64,000 nucleotides of DNA from contig WPIO01000032.1 in assembly GCA_009760855.2 (NCBI GenBank), positions 1,104,501-1,168,500 on the forward strand. The letters run 5' to 3'. The translations under genes and the position numbers were made by a program. Origin of the DNA: Cristatella mucedo. Taxonomy: Eukaryota > Bryozoa > Phylactolaemata > Cristatellidae. Below the pieces are notes generated by a model, which searched no databases, was not told the origin of the DNA, and saw only the letters and a list, made by a program, of their open reading frames with translations. Positions within the stretch are counted from its first letter, which is position 1; each line of letters begins with the position of its first letter. Of this stretch, positions 9,256 through 34,960 are shown piece after piece.

Positions 9256-12200
9256 CTACGATCCTTTCTTAAGCAAATACTGACTAGGTGGTTTAGCGCT
9301 GCACCCAAACACCTGGCTGTCAGTGCTCTCTGATCGGATTGGCTTTAATCGGATATCAACCCTAGATGAAGAGTATTTAAAATTTCTGCTCTCGCATAAA
9401 AAATTGAAATAATTGCTGCCTCGTATCCAAGACTCACTCGCATAACTTGCATCGTTAAGCTTTGCCTTCAAACAACCTAAAATCATTCTGAGAACGTGGT
9501 TAAAATTCCAATGTATTTGAAATTCACTACCGACTGATATCAAGACATTGCGTGGCTTGACATTTAAAGCAAACAAAAAACCCATTCATCTAATGTTCTT
9601 GCAACTTTTAAGTTATTCCGTTTGTTCTTCTTCGTGCTGCATTTGTAGATGCATTTGTCACTGATCAAGACTAGCGTTTCTTTTGCAGCCTATGTTAAAA
9701 GTCAAGACAGAAGTTTTTCTCTACTGGCGTTACAGGCTCGTAAAGTTTAATCCGTAAATTTGAACGCGATTTTTTTTAGAAACATGGAGATGCCCACGCC
9801 ACCCACCCAAGAAATTTGTAGTGATGGTTACCACCTAGGAAAAATGGTCACTCGATCTTGCGCGGGCTCGGTCTTGCACGGGCACGGTCACTCGATCTTG
9901 CACTTTTTTAATTAAGCTTTTTAACTGATAATCTCAGGTGCTCATTCACGTCATATGAAATATACTGTATATCAATGCCACCGAATGCATTTTCTGGCCT
10001 TCTATTTATTTATTTTTGTATTTATTTACTCTTGATGTGGCAGCAAGTAATTTTGATAGTACCACCTAGAAGATACTTCAATATACTAGCTTGTCGCAGA
10101 AGAGTTTAGAGGCTAGAAACCAAATTGTGATGCTCTTGCATAAATAACTGCAGAAATTTTATCAGCTTGCTGAAGTTACACACAGCGTGTTTATCTAACG
10201 ACGACTAGCATTCAACTTTGAAATTTTGTGGTACGTGCAAGTCGTTCTTAAGCCAGCAACCAAATTGAGAGACCCTGTGGATTCATGAAAAACATTTACC
10301 GGATGCCTAATTGAATTAAATTTTGCGTTTAGGCTTCTGCCGGTTTTGCCGTATAATCATAAGATTAGAAAGGAACGGGCAGTTAAGATTTTTTCTACAC
10401 CGCAGTGGTTATCGAGTTTCTTGGTTCTCGCCGCTGATTATGCATCCTCGCCGAGTAGAGCAGCAGCACAAGTGGAAATATTCTTTATTCATACAGATTA
10501 ACAGCTTTCTGCTTTCTTTGGTCTATTAAATTTTGTACCATATGAGGACTGTGGCTGTCTGCTCTAGAAGCGCGGTCACTGTGCACCCCAGATCACAAGT
10601 GCAGTTGTCCTGCTGACTTAGTTCACTTTAATCAAGTGCTAGTGCAATGCAAAACTAAATACAACTGTTTCTCGAAAGCTTATTTTATGGATGGCCTGCA
10701 GATTATTCACTTGTCTTGTTGACCAAATCTCGACAAGAGGTTCTGAATAAGGTTTCCGACTTCCATTTTTCTTTTGCAATCTTCCAGAAAAGAGTGAACA
10801 GGCTGAGCACAATTCTCACAATTCAATATCGCGCTCCCGTGCGCTTTGTCCCGACATGGTGCGTACCTCAATCTTTAGTCAACAAAATCCACGAACAAAA
10901 ATTGATAGTCTGCATGCAGCTGAGTTGTTCAAGTGGTCTCAAAATCTATACAGTCTCAGGTATAAAATAGCGGCCAGCGGCCGTCATCTGAAAAGGCAGT
11001 GGTGAAAGAAGACGTGCAGCTTAATTGTGAGACAGGTGGGGTAGTAAGTAGCAAAAAATCAGCAATAAAGGACAGCTGGTCAGAAAGTACGGGAATGGAC
11101 CAAAAATTGTAGCTCACAAATTGTTGCTGCTAGCTCTAATTATCTGCCGCAAGGAGTCTGTTGGCGAAAGCAAAAGGCAGCTAACGTCTTGTGAAACAGG
11201 TTTTGATAGCACAACAGTGCTGATATAATAGTTGTAGATTTTGAAAGCTAAGAAGGGGGCCCAGCCCTGCCTGACAGTATAGATTAGTAAGGCTTGGGCT
11301 TCTATGCGCAGATCGACCGGCTACAACCATAGATCCTATGTAGGTCTTTGCCCCGGAATAAAGCACCAACACGATCCAAGTCGTACGATCGAGCGAGTCC
11401 TTCAGTCGGCAATTTTCTATAACCCTCGCAAGCCGAGGGATATTTTTTCAGGTCTCCTGTCACTAAATTAATTAACGACGCTGCTTAATCGGCCGACCTC
11501 GAAATATTATTCTGTTCTTTACTATACTCCCTTAGAAACAGGGACTAGTGGTGGAACTTCCGCATACCTAACACCATTAATAATTATTTCCAGCACTGCA
11601 GAGTAATCGTCTGACAGTCGTAGAGTAAACAGAAATACAAAATATTAAGCCTGTGTACGAGCTTCAGTAGTCCATTTTCAGCATCAATTTATCCAGTATA
11701 TAGAATTTTAGAAGGCTCTGAATAATAAAAAGAATATATCAATTCGAGATAAATTTGATTAGTATTAAATATAAAACGTGCGATAACAGAATAGCTTTAA
11801 TGCAATAATCCACTTTTAAAGTGGGATATTGCACTGGAATAAACGTGTCACCAGTTCCTTCGCCCTTAGCTAGGAATTTATACCCGAAGAGGCTAAAATT
11901 CTGCCGTGAGTCGATGTGACCAGAAATCCGGGACACGTGACGTCATGCGATACATTTTCCCGTCTGTTGCTTAAAAAGCCGAAAAGCAGGCTTAGTGTCT
12001 TCCAGGTAATCAAATGCACCCGATTTCCGTACAAGAAATGTGTTTGCTGACTGCTAGAGCTTTTATAATCACGGTTTCCTTTGATCATGCTACACATTGG
12101 CTGGGGATGTACTTATTACCCTAGACCGGCTGTACTTTCAATTCTGAAAGTATTTTCATTCTGTAAATATTATTGAAAAAATAAGCCGTCAGCACAAAAA

Positions 12201-12427
12201 GTGAGTGCAAGTACTTGATGAGGTATGCGTGTCTGAAAATTATTGTAAAGATAATGGTTATCTGGCCGCACCGCGGTGCAGCGCTAGAGACAGACCAGAA
12301 CCAGGAGCGACACGTCTAAAAATTTAGATCATTAGGCTACTTGCAACGACAAGCCTCGATAGGTCACAAACCGAACGCGGAGCTTTTTTCTTTTTGTTAA
12401 AGCTTGACGTCTTTTTTTCTCGATTAG
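9256..12427. other. Long intergenic stretch, no supported gene
   Basis: AT-rich. It holds a 109-codon minus frame at 9256-9585 and an imperfect direct repeat of GGTCACTCGATCTTGC (9846 and 9886). An ORF at 11739-11936 (minus) contains a possible acceptor/donor pair, but its product is unrecognised. No domain or homologue could be named. Confidence 0.35.
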
Positions 12428-12620
12428 TTACCAACCGGAAGACTGCGAAAATGTACCGGTGCTCTCTCAAGAGACCAACTCGAAGTTAAAGCGCCTCGAG
12501 GATGCCGCGAGAATTCTTCTAGCTTCCCTTAAACCCGACGCCCTTATCCTCGAGACCGATCCTAAAGTGGCACGCCGAAGATTAGCCACCAGGCAGGCGT
12601 CTGCAGTCCCGTCCATTAAA
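12428..12620 (+). CDS. Candidate internal exon, gene unknown
   Basis: A pyrimidine-rich acceptor (CTTTTTTTCTCGATTAG) at 12411-12427 opens a frame that stays free of stops for 64 codons and then meets AAA|GTATGC, a reasonable donor. It enters with two bases of a codon supplied upstream and leaves in phase 0. The product reads QPEDCENVPVLSQETNSKLK, then a charged, probably helical stretch (RLEDAARILLASLKP) and DPKVARRRLATRQASAV. Base composition is richer in G+C than its flanks, as expected for coding DNA. I do not recognise the family, and partner exons are not identified. It could be chance. Confidence 0.4.
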
Positions 12621-13049
12621 GTATGCTAGTCTTTCCAAATTAAATAGCAGTCTTTTTTTGAAAAAGACAACGAGCAGCGCGCCGCTCTGTGGAGAAATCG
12701 AGAAACTCTACATAAAAATTGGCGAGCGCCTTTCATAGGGCGCATGCAGTTAGCTGCACTCACGCCCGGAGTTTAATGTTAATCGAAATGACGGCAAGGA
12801 GTGGAAATACTAGCATGGGTATAGAATTGCGTATTGGCCCTTGATTCGACGCATCCTAGGTTGACCTCGTCCAGGATACCTCGGTGCATTTCCGTTTCAT
12901 CAACTGCCATATACTAAAGAGGAGGTGCCTAATATGCTTACTTCGGTTTACCCTTACAATTGTACACCACACCATAACACTCAAGCTAATGCACGCTAAA
13001 CAATCAATGACTGAGAAGAACAGGCTGGTTCTTTCTTAATGTGGCCAAT

Positions 13050-14010
13050 CAGGCGATAGTTTTTAAATCGGCAGTGAGTTCCGGGCTTTGAAAAGTAGGA
13101 ATTGAACGCGCATTCTTCAAAGAATTGTAGGTCTGCTACCGGCACAACTAAGCAAGCAAAGTTGGAAGAGCGGCTGAAGCGACAGCAGGCCTGGCAGGCA
13201 GGGAAGTATTCAAGTCAGTTATGGCCTAACAAAAACAATGAAATGACCTCAAACTGAATAATACAGCCATGAAAAAGATACGCTGCATGATAAGGAGCCA
13301 GTGCTTATTATTGATACGTGTTGCAATGTGGCAGTAGTGACTTTCACGACAGAAAAGCGCAGATGAAGTAATTTTCACCAACTTTAACCTTCGCAGTGTG
13401 CCCATAAAGACTTGCAAGTTTGTGTGCTACAGAAGTCTAAACCGGATATCGCGAATGAATGTAACAGCTCTGCTGTAGAGTCCTAGTCTAAGCAAGACCG
13501 AATTCGCAATGTTATCTAGTTAAACTAGGCAGACTTAATTTGCGATCTGATATGGTCATCTGGTGAACAGTTGTTGTTTAAATGGGCAGCCTGATTGCGT
13601 ACACAGGCAACAGAGATATTCTTAGCAAACTCATTTTGAATGTTAGGCTTTCCGTTATCCGAGGAAAATTACCTAATAATAAAATAGTAGGCTGATTTTA
13701 TCGCTGTTTATTTTGAGAGATTTTTTTCAGCCACCCGATTGCGAACGTCGGCAATACATGCTTTAAGCGAGCCGAGAGAGTATGTCATACTGCAAGGCAG
13801 GAAAGGATCGAAGCATAGCTACAGCTGCGTGTCGTCTGTGTAAACATGAATAGAATGTACAATGTGAGCAGGCTTTTTTCTCTTACTGATAGCCAACCGC
13901 TGATGACGTCTCACTACAAATAATATTCGTGTAGCCAACTCTGGCCATAGGCCCGATGAGGAGCCGTGTTACGGCACGATTCAGTGTAGTGACGATGCTT
14001 TATGTCGCTC
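13050..14010 (-). mobile_element. Old, heavily decayed L2-like LINE
   Basis: Without usable frames, the minus strand still follows the LINE copy at 2087-3970 in order. Anchors are GCGAGTTCCGGGCTTTG (about 13075), the segment CTAGTCTAAGCAAGACCGAATT (13485-13506), GATATGGTCATCTGGTGAAC (13550-13569), the GCAGCGTGTCGTCTGTGTAA region (ADD-box neighbourhood, 13820) and GAGGAGCCGTGTTACG (13955). This is the most diverged LINE copy here. Confidence 0.6.
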
Positions 14011-14619
14011 GCCACTGCAGCTCGATTATAGACAGGACAGTCTATGTCACAATCAAGTTTTAATGGTGACAACTTTTCTCATCTTTGGGGAGTTCATGAC
14101 ACTTCTTCCATCCCGTGTCATAATGCCTACGCGACTTCAACTGCGATAATGCCATTGACTTAGTAACCTAGTGAATGCGATGCCGATATCTTCGAGTACA
14201 CGAAATTAGATCAGCATCGAGCTGTTACGACCATGCTACAGTTGCTAAATCGGCTTATGGTAAAAGCAATTTTACCGGACTTCTGGCTCCAATGCGCAGT
14301 AACTTCACTGTTTACTGCCTTTTGAAAGTCTGCCAGCGGGTGTGTGGTTCTTAGAGAGGATGGACACCGGACATTGTCCATCAAACCGCAAGGCTGTCTA
14401 GCCGAAGTAATGTCACACAAGACTGGATTGCTGAGACAGTGCTAGTACTGAGCATGATAAGTCGAAGTTACAATAGCTCGTGCAATGGTACAGAGATGTC
14501 TGCTTCTCCCTGTCTTTCGTGCTTATCTTGTTCTAGTTTGAGATCGGTTCAGCTATTTATCAAGATAGCGCGCAGCTAAGAGCACTCGCCAGTCTCCAGC
14601 GAAGTGAAGTGCTGACGAT

Positions 14620-14640
14620 CTGACCATATAAAAAGCCGAG
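14620..14640 (+). promoter_or_regulatory. TATA-box-like element
   Basis: CATATAAAAAG at about 14625-14635 lies some 45 bp before the ATG at 14679, a spacing that fits a TATA promoter with a short leader. Confidence 0.35.
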
Positions 14641-14678
14641 GACTCTGGAGACTTTTCGAAGTCCAGCTCATTAGTGGA

Positions 14679-14855
14679 ATGGGTGCTGGCGAGGAAAATG
14701 AATACAAAACAGCTGCAGTTACGAAGAAGCCATCTGGAAATCCTCTAAAGCAGTTTGCACTAGAGCTTAACGAGGTGGCGATGCCGAGCGTTGCTACGCT
14801 ACCGAAGTTGGATGTTGTAATTTTTTCTATATGCCTAGGACGGCCTTCATTTTAA
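14679..14855 (+). CDS. Small ORF behind a TATA-like box, unknown product
   Basis: A 58-codon frame begins MGAGEENEYKTAAVTKKPSG and continues through a helical-looking stretch (LKQFALELNEVAMP) to a TAA at 14853. The leader before it contains an imperfect hairpin (GACTCTGGAGACTTTTCGAAGTC). The first 48 codons could be a first exon with a donor at GATGTT|GTAATT, but the donor is weak. I do not recognise the protein. It may be chance. Confidence 0.3.
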   Translation: MGAGEENEYKTAAVTKKPSGNPLKQFALELNEVAMPSVATLPKLDVVIFSICLGRPSF

Positions 14856-16047
14856 CAAGGAGGCAGTGAAACGGCTGCAAGCTAAAACAGCCAGATTATG
14901 ACTGATGTTCACTATTCCCGATTCTTGAATTGTAACGGCTAGGAGCTTTTTGCGTGACAATATATTGCTGAGGCCGCATAAAAGCCAACGAAAGAGATAG
15001 GTTCCAGAGTTGGCATTGGCATCTAAGCTTATTAGAGCTTTTCTCCATGGAACCACTTTTGTACTCGACGGCCGACGTTGGACGCCTGTAGCCATCCGCT
15101 GCTGTCATAGATAGCCGTTGTGGATATAGGGTTGTTACGTAACGATAGTCTTCGTCTCTTCGTCGCTGACGCTTTTCGCTACCAGACGGCATATTGTGAC
15201 GTGCACTTGTGCTGCCCATACAAGTCGCTAGCTGCGTATCAGTGCGTAAGGGTCAGCTGCCGCCAGCATTCGCCGCACGCGTCGGCTGAGAGACTGACGC
15301 CGAAACGAGCGCTCTGCTTGCTGCTCGGCTCCGTCCGTGCGGGGAGGCAACGCAATACGTCTGCAACAGTGCGATCGTGTGCGAGGACGCCTTGCCCTGA
15401 GCAAGCTAGCTAGATCTTTACGGAGCGTTTTCAGACTGCGATTATAGTTAGCAATTGAAGAGTATGGCGCTGCTCTCGAAGTTTTATGCGGGAAATTCCA
15501 ACGGCACATAGCCGCTCGGGTACCGGTTGCGGCTTGAGAAGGCAGCCTAGCTAACACAGCGGCGGCGGCGGCGGCGGCGGGGTGGGGTGGTGTAGCGGAG
15601 CCGCGGGTTTTCGTCGAGGTGGCAAGACCAGCAAAGCTTTCCTCGTGGCGGGGCTAGACCCACAATTCCTGAAACATTCTTGCGCAAAATCCTAGTTTTA
15701 TTCGACACGAACTCGGCGGTAACTCCTTAAGTGGAACTCAAACATCATTCCATCATAGGCGTACGTCGGGGGGGGGCGTAGGGAATAGGGGCGGCCCAGG
15801 TCCCAGCCCCGCCCCTTTGCTCCGGCGGGGGGGGGGGCAATCGCGGCACAGGATGCTTTCGCGGATCCATTGAGGGGTGGGGCGGCGGCGGCACAGCGAC
15901 CTCTAGCCGACCCTGACCCTGACACTGATCCAACTCAGCAGGCAGTGCTGACGCGATTGTGAGCCCTGCTGTATACCGAGCCCACCTGTGCGTGGACGAC
16001 TTGCGCAGCTCACTTTTTCTCTCGTTGGTCGAAGCTACACCAAAGTC
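14856..16047 (+). promoter_or_regulatory. GC-rich upstream region of PRDX6
   Basis: From about 15120 the sequence becomes GC- and CpG-rich, with long open frames on both strands typical of CpG islands rather than genes. It contains (GGC)n at 15558-15590, G10 at 15767, a GC box (CCCCGCCCC, 15805-15815) and G13 at 15826. I take it as the PRDX6 promoter and 5' UTR. The transcription start is not identifiable. Confidence 0.5.
15558..15590 (+). repeat. (GGC)n plus GGGGTGGGGTGG tract
   Basis: About eight GGC units followed by G-runs. It is likely G-quadruplex-prone and lies about 470 bp before the PRDX6 start codon. Confidence 0.85.
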
Positions 16048-31058
<15,011 letters not shown>

Positions 31059-31460
31059 CCTCCGGCGGCATCGCTACTCGGCAAGTGCACACTCTGTCGG
31101 CAAGTCGCAGCTGAGCTGAGATTGGGGCGAGCTGCAGCTGCCTGCTATTACTGCCAGCTTTGGTTTTCCACGTTTTGTTTGTATGTAGCTCTCAGGCCAC
31201 TTGCTGCAGCCTCGTGTGCTGATGCATCCTAGCGGATGCGTTTCCCGACTTACTAATGCTGTTCGTTTACCTTTGAGTGTTATTAAACAAACTACTACAT
31301 ATGCTTGGCTTTGGGCCGTTGTTGAGAAACAAAATCCTGATTCGATCGAATTAAGTCGGCTTGCAAGGTGCTGCCTACCCAAGTTGGCAGGCATTGGTGG
31401 CTCAGGCCTTAGTAGGCCGAAACTCTCAAGGGCCACTTGAAATACAGCTAAGCCTAGTAT
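31059..31460 (+). other. PRDX6 3' UTR region
   Basis: ATTAAA at 31282-31287 is a plausible poly(A) signal about 225 nt after the stop. Open frames on both strands here (for example 31074-31517 minus) have no recognisable domains. Confidence 0.5.
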
Positions 31461-31464
31461 AGGT

Positions 31465-32270
31465 GCTAGATGTACACAATTTAATGTATCTCCATCTGTA
31501 ACTCCACAAAGCATCAAGGACTCTCAAGGGGTTTTACACGGGAGAGTTTGTATAACCCTAAGCAGCTTTCGGTATGTATAAGGTTGCCCACAGACTTCGT
31601 TTAAGGCAACAAAGGGAAAGTGAGAAGCATAGCTGAGTCGATACCGCAGTCGAGGGAGTGAGTAGCATGGAAGTAGCAGCTCAGGAAATCTGGGAAAGAT
31701 GTGCTGCAGTCGGCAGCAGGAGAGTAGATGTTGCATAAGAATTGTGGAAGTGAGCTCCACAGTCTAGGACCTGCAGAGTAAAAGCTTCTGTCACTAACGG
31801 TCTTTGAGCCTAGAAATTGACCAGCTAATTCACTGTCCATGGGGGACCTGAGGAGGCTGAAACTGGTGCAGCAGGTATGAAGGAGCCAAGCTATGGTGGA
31901 CTTTGCGGGTCAGTTACAATTACTATTGGAGTCAGAATTTTGCTCCACATCCGTTGATCGATCGGGAGCCATCGAAGCTGCTGCAGCAAAGGAGACATTT
32001 CTGCCAGAACCTCTGGGATTTGTTGACTTTGCCTTGCAGCTATATTTGTTACCAGCCACGGTGACTTAATGTTTATTTTTTTTTTTGGTGGCCCTGCCAA
32101 AATAAAACTGCAGTAGTCCAGCTTAGGCAGAACCAGGGAGCTTATTTCAGCAAGCCAACATGGTAGACATTCCTTAATCTTAACAGTTGTCGAACTCGAT
32201 GACGAAGGGGAAGGGACTACTGCCAAAGGAATCTTCCTAATCAAGCTTTACACTGTTCAGTGGGTGCCAT
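31465..32270 (-). mobile_element. Family-2 LINE, 3' part
   Basis: Minus frames: LVLPKLDYCSFILAGPPKK, NIAARQSQQIPEVLAEM, LLQQLRWLPIDQRMWSKI, then RSFYSAGPRLWSSLPQFLC. This is the standard CR1/L2 C-terminal order but a different lineage from the main family: its 3' terminus reads AGTTACAGATGGAGATACAT rather than the CTCTGAGGGCGC stem-loop. It contains frameshifts. Confidence 0.75.
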
Positions 32271-32770
32271 CTGTTCTGTCACTGCTCACACTCTCCCTTC
32301 TCTTAGGTGAGTCCGTATCTTAATTTTAACATACACGTAAGCACCTTTCATCCAAAAGCCGCATTTAATCAATCACTTGGTTAGTGCTAGCAGACATTTT
32401 AGATAGTACCCATGGGTATAGAGAGGGAGGACCAGTGGGTCTTTACCCTCCACGGCTGACCGAAAGGAGGATGCCTCTGTCCTCGGAAACCCCAACCTTT
32501 TCGTATTGAAATTGGCTCAGGGGCCAAGCTCAGGGTCCATTTCCCAGACCTTAAACCTTGCTGAGCTTCCTGCCTGCCCATAGTTGGTAGCTTAAGTTTC
32601 AAACCAGACTAATTTGCAAGTAGGCATCTGCTATTGGCTGGGCAAGGGTAGATGGCAATGACTAGTTGTGTTTTGTGCACAGCTTCGGTAGCGGATTGAA
32701 TATGTCAAGCTAGGCTTCCTTGAAATGGGCTATAGTATGCATGAGTTGACTAGAGTATAGTATTAGTTGA
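32271..32770. other. Unassigned intergenic sequence
   Basis: No gene or repeat recognised. Confidence 0.3.
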
Positions 32771-32771
32771 T

Positions 32772-32915
32772 TCAACAGCCTGATATGTATAGCAGCAGAA
32801 GAGCCTTAACGGCTATCTCCATCGCTTGCAGTTGGCAATAAAGAACCACCCACTGTAGGATTTGAGCCCTCAATGCACCTTACCGCCTGGGCTATGGCAG
32901 CAATTAGTGCTATGC
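32772..32915 (-). mobile_element. SINE-A copy
   Basis: On the minus strand: head GCCATAGCCCAGGCGGTAAG, B-box area GGGCTCAAATCCTAC, hairpin GGTGGT-TCTTT-ATTGCC (pairs by G-U wobble) and tail CTGCTATACATATCAGGCTG. Confidence 0.7.
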
Positions 32916-32994
32916 CCCTGGTGAATGCCACATTATTTATAAACTCGTTAAGTTACTTAATAGGCAGTCTAAGAAAGGTCGGTAGCACCCAGTA

Positions 32995-33155
32995 TTTGTT
33001 GGGGCGGACTTTTATATAGCAACAAAAGTGCCTTAGTGGCTCGGCCAACACCCTTCCACTGGGCATTAAAGGATTGCCTGCTGAAGGACGCAAACCCCAT
33101 GACTTGGGTTCTTAAATGCAAGCACCTTACCCTTGAGCTAAGACTCCAGTTTGTG
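32995..33155 (-). mobile_element. SINE-A copy, left arm of an inverted pair
   Basis: Minus strand: CTTAGCTCAAGGGTAAGGTG head, GGGTTTGCGTCCTTC B box, GGCAATCCTTTAATGCC, tail GTTGCTATATAAAAGTCC. Confidence 0.75.
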
Positions 33156-33191
33156 GTCACTGGAGCACCAGCCTATGCTAAAAGCCCCCCC

Positions 33192-33350
33192 CCCCCAGTC
33201 TTAGCCCAGGGGTAAGATGCTTGCACTTCACAACCCAGGCCGCGGATTACAGCAGGCAATCCTTTATTGCCCACTGCAAGTGTGGTAAAGGCCATTAATG
33301 CCTTTCTGTTGCTATATAAATTAGATTCAATCTGCTACATTTTATGTTTA
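33192..33350 (+). mobile_element. SINE-A copy, right arm of an inverted pair
   Basis: Preceded by C13; CTTAGCCCAGGGGTAAGATG head, weak B box (GCGGATTACAGC), perfect GGCAAT-CCTTT-ATTGCC hairpin, tail CTGTTGCTATATAAATTAGA. Confidence 0.75.
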
Positions 33351-33374
33351 ATAAATAAATATATATAAATATAT

Positions 33375-33535
33375 GATTCATTTGTATAGCACCATAGGAG
33401 AACTTAATCTCGATTCAGTCGCTCTACATATGCCACGGGGCTGGGGCCCACCTCGGTCATAAAAGAAATTCGCCTCGACCAATGTCGTTTTAAGGTCACC
33501 ACCTTAACCACTGGGCCAAACCAGCTTGGCTCGGT
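33375..33535 (-). mobile_element. SINE-B copy
   Basis: Minus strand: GCTGGTTTGGCCCAGTGGTT head, GTGGGCCCCAGCCCCG B-box region, CATATGTAGAGCGACTGAAT, AGATTAAGTTCTCCTATGGT and GCTATACAAAT tail. Confidence 0.8.
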
Positions 33536-33539
33536 TGGA

Positions 33540-34772
33540 AGCTCGCACTTCCCAGCCCGAGGGAGGCTTCATCGACCGTGACGGTAAATGCACTGCCTGA
33601 CACCCGGTGCAGCCAACCAGTTGCACAGCCCCAGGTTGCCGATTTTGGTGTGTGCAAGGATGTTGATGCCCTGCAAATAGGGGAGCCAATATGTCTGGCC
33701 AGACTGCAAACGACACAATATTGCTGTCATGCCACTGTGTCGGCGACACGTGTCCCTTGTACACACCAACCGTTGCTTGTTCTTGCTCATCCTACCCACA
33801 CCGTAGCCAGCAGTAGTGGCCAGCATGTAGGGGTGTGTAGCCAGCTTGGGAGCAGAAGCAGCTTGCACTGCAGGGACAGCAGCTGCCAGTGGAGCAGCAT
33901 CTCGGCCGGCGACCGTCGTAATCGAGCCCGGCTGCACATCTACCTGCACCACTAGCAACGAAAACCGACATACGAATAAAAGCACCTAAATATATTTACA
34001 CAACGGAACTGTAAGGCTGTAGCAACAGATCTTCTCACAAATACCCCAGGCATGCGAATAAATTAAGAATAAGACATAGATATGCAGTCGGTAAACTAAA
34101 GGGCAAATCTTAATAGAAAAGCAAGCTGCAAACGGCTATACAACAGAAATTTGCTGTCGCTGCAATCGCAACTTTTGTCAAACGCAAAACAAGAGTGGGC
34201 ACTGGAGGCGGACTCGCGGCCAAGCTCCACTGGTGAGCCTGTGCAGCAGTGCCACTCGAAGAGCAAGCCGAAGTTCAAGACCCTCAGCCATGCGAGCCGA
34301 GCTGCTGCTCATCGGTGGTGCATCAGCATCGCCGGCTGGCTTCAGTCAGCACCCTACTTGAGAGGAATAGTACGGGCAGACCGGCCCAGCACACTGGGTA
34401 GACGGCCAAGTCCCGTCGCCGCGCAACTGCACCCCGGATCGGCCAACCGCACGGTTCGGAGGCGGCAGCAGAGCCGTAGGGGGCACGGCAGCGAGGCAGC
34501 ATTGCTCGGCAAGCACATTCACTGCACACACCAGTCCGATGTGCAGCTGCGATTCTGTGAACTCGCAGCAGCAGAGGCACTAGCAGCAACTGCTGGATGT
34601 GAGCCGGCGCTCCAGCTGCACCTACGACGTGCTGCCCACCCCCCAACCACCACTCGATCAGTTAGCAGAGCTCGGCTCAAGGCAGCGGCTGAGTCCCGGG
34701 CGATGGCCAGCCGTCCAGGGTAGCAGCTGCCGGTAGAAGAGCAGCCGCATCGCTAGATGTTGTGTGGCGATG
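33540..34772. other. GC-rich stretch with open frames on both strands
   Basis: Downstream of the C12orf57 stop codon. It holds a 190-codon plus frame (34151-34723), a 125-codon plus frame (33578-33955), and minus frames of 138 (33569-33985) and 107 codons (34323-34646). None has a recognisable domain. The minus 33.57-33.95 frame has a possible acceptor (GTGGTGCAG|GTAGATG, at about 33940) and an Ala/Pro-rich composition. It could be a C12orf57 3' UTR, a GC-rich unknown gene, or neither. Confidence 0.3.
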
Positions 34773-34960
34773 CTACACACGGTCTAGCGATGCAGGCTCG
34801 CTGCCACCACCGCCCAAAGCGGGTGCTGAAGGCGGAGGCGCTGCCACCGCCATGGTCGTCATTCGAGGCATGACGATGGAGCGAAGCTCATTGTAGAGTG
34901 CGGCCACCTCGGTATCGCGCGGCTCGAGCGCCTTCACTTGGTGCGTGAACCGCACCAGAC
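34773..34960 (-). CDS. C12orf57: C12orf57 last exon
   Basis: Acceptor TGCTCGCAG|GT; 62 codons plus TAG. It holds VKALEPRDTEVAALYNELRS, then a low-complexity PPPSAPALGGGG tail. Confidence 0.88.

Noticed and set aside
31074-31517. 147-codon minus ORF after PRDX6
   Set aside because: No domain or splice context; overlaps the PRDX6 3' UTR and is likely fortuitous.
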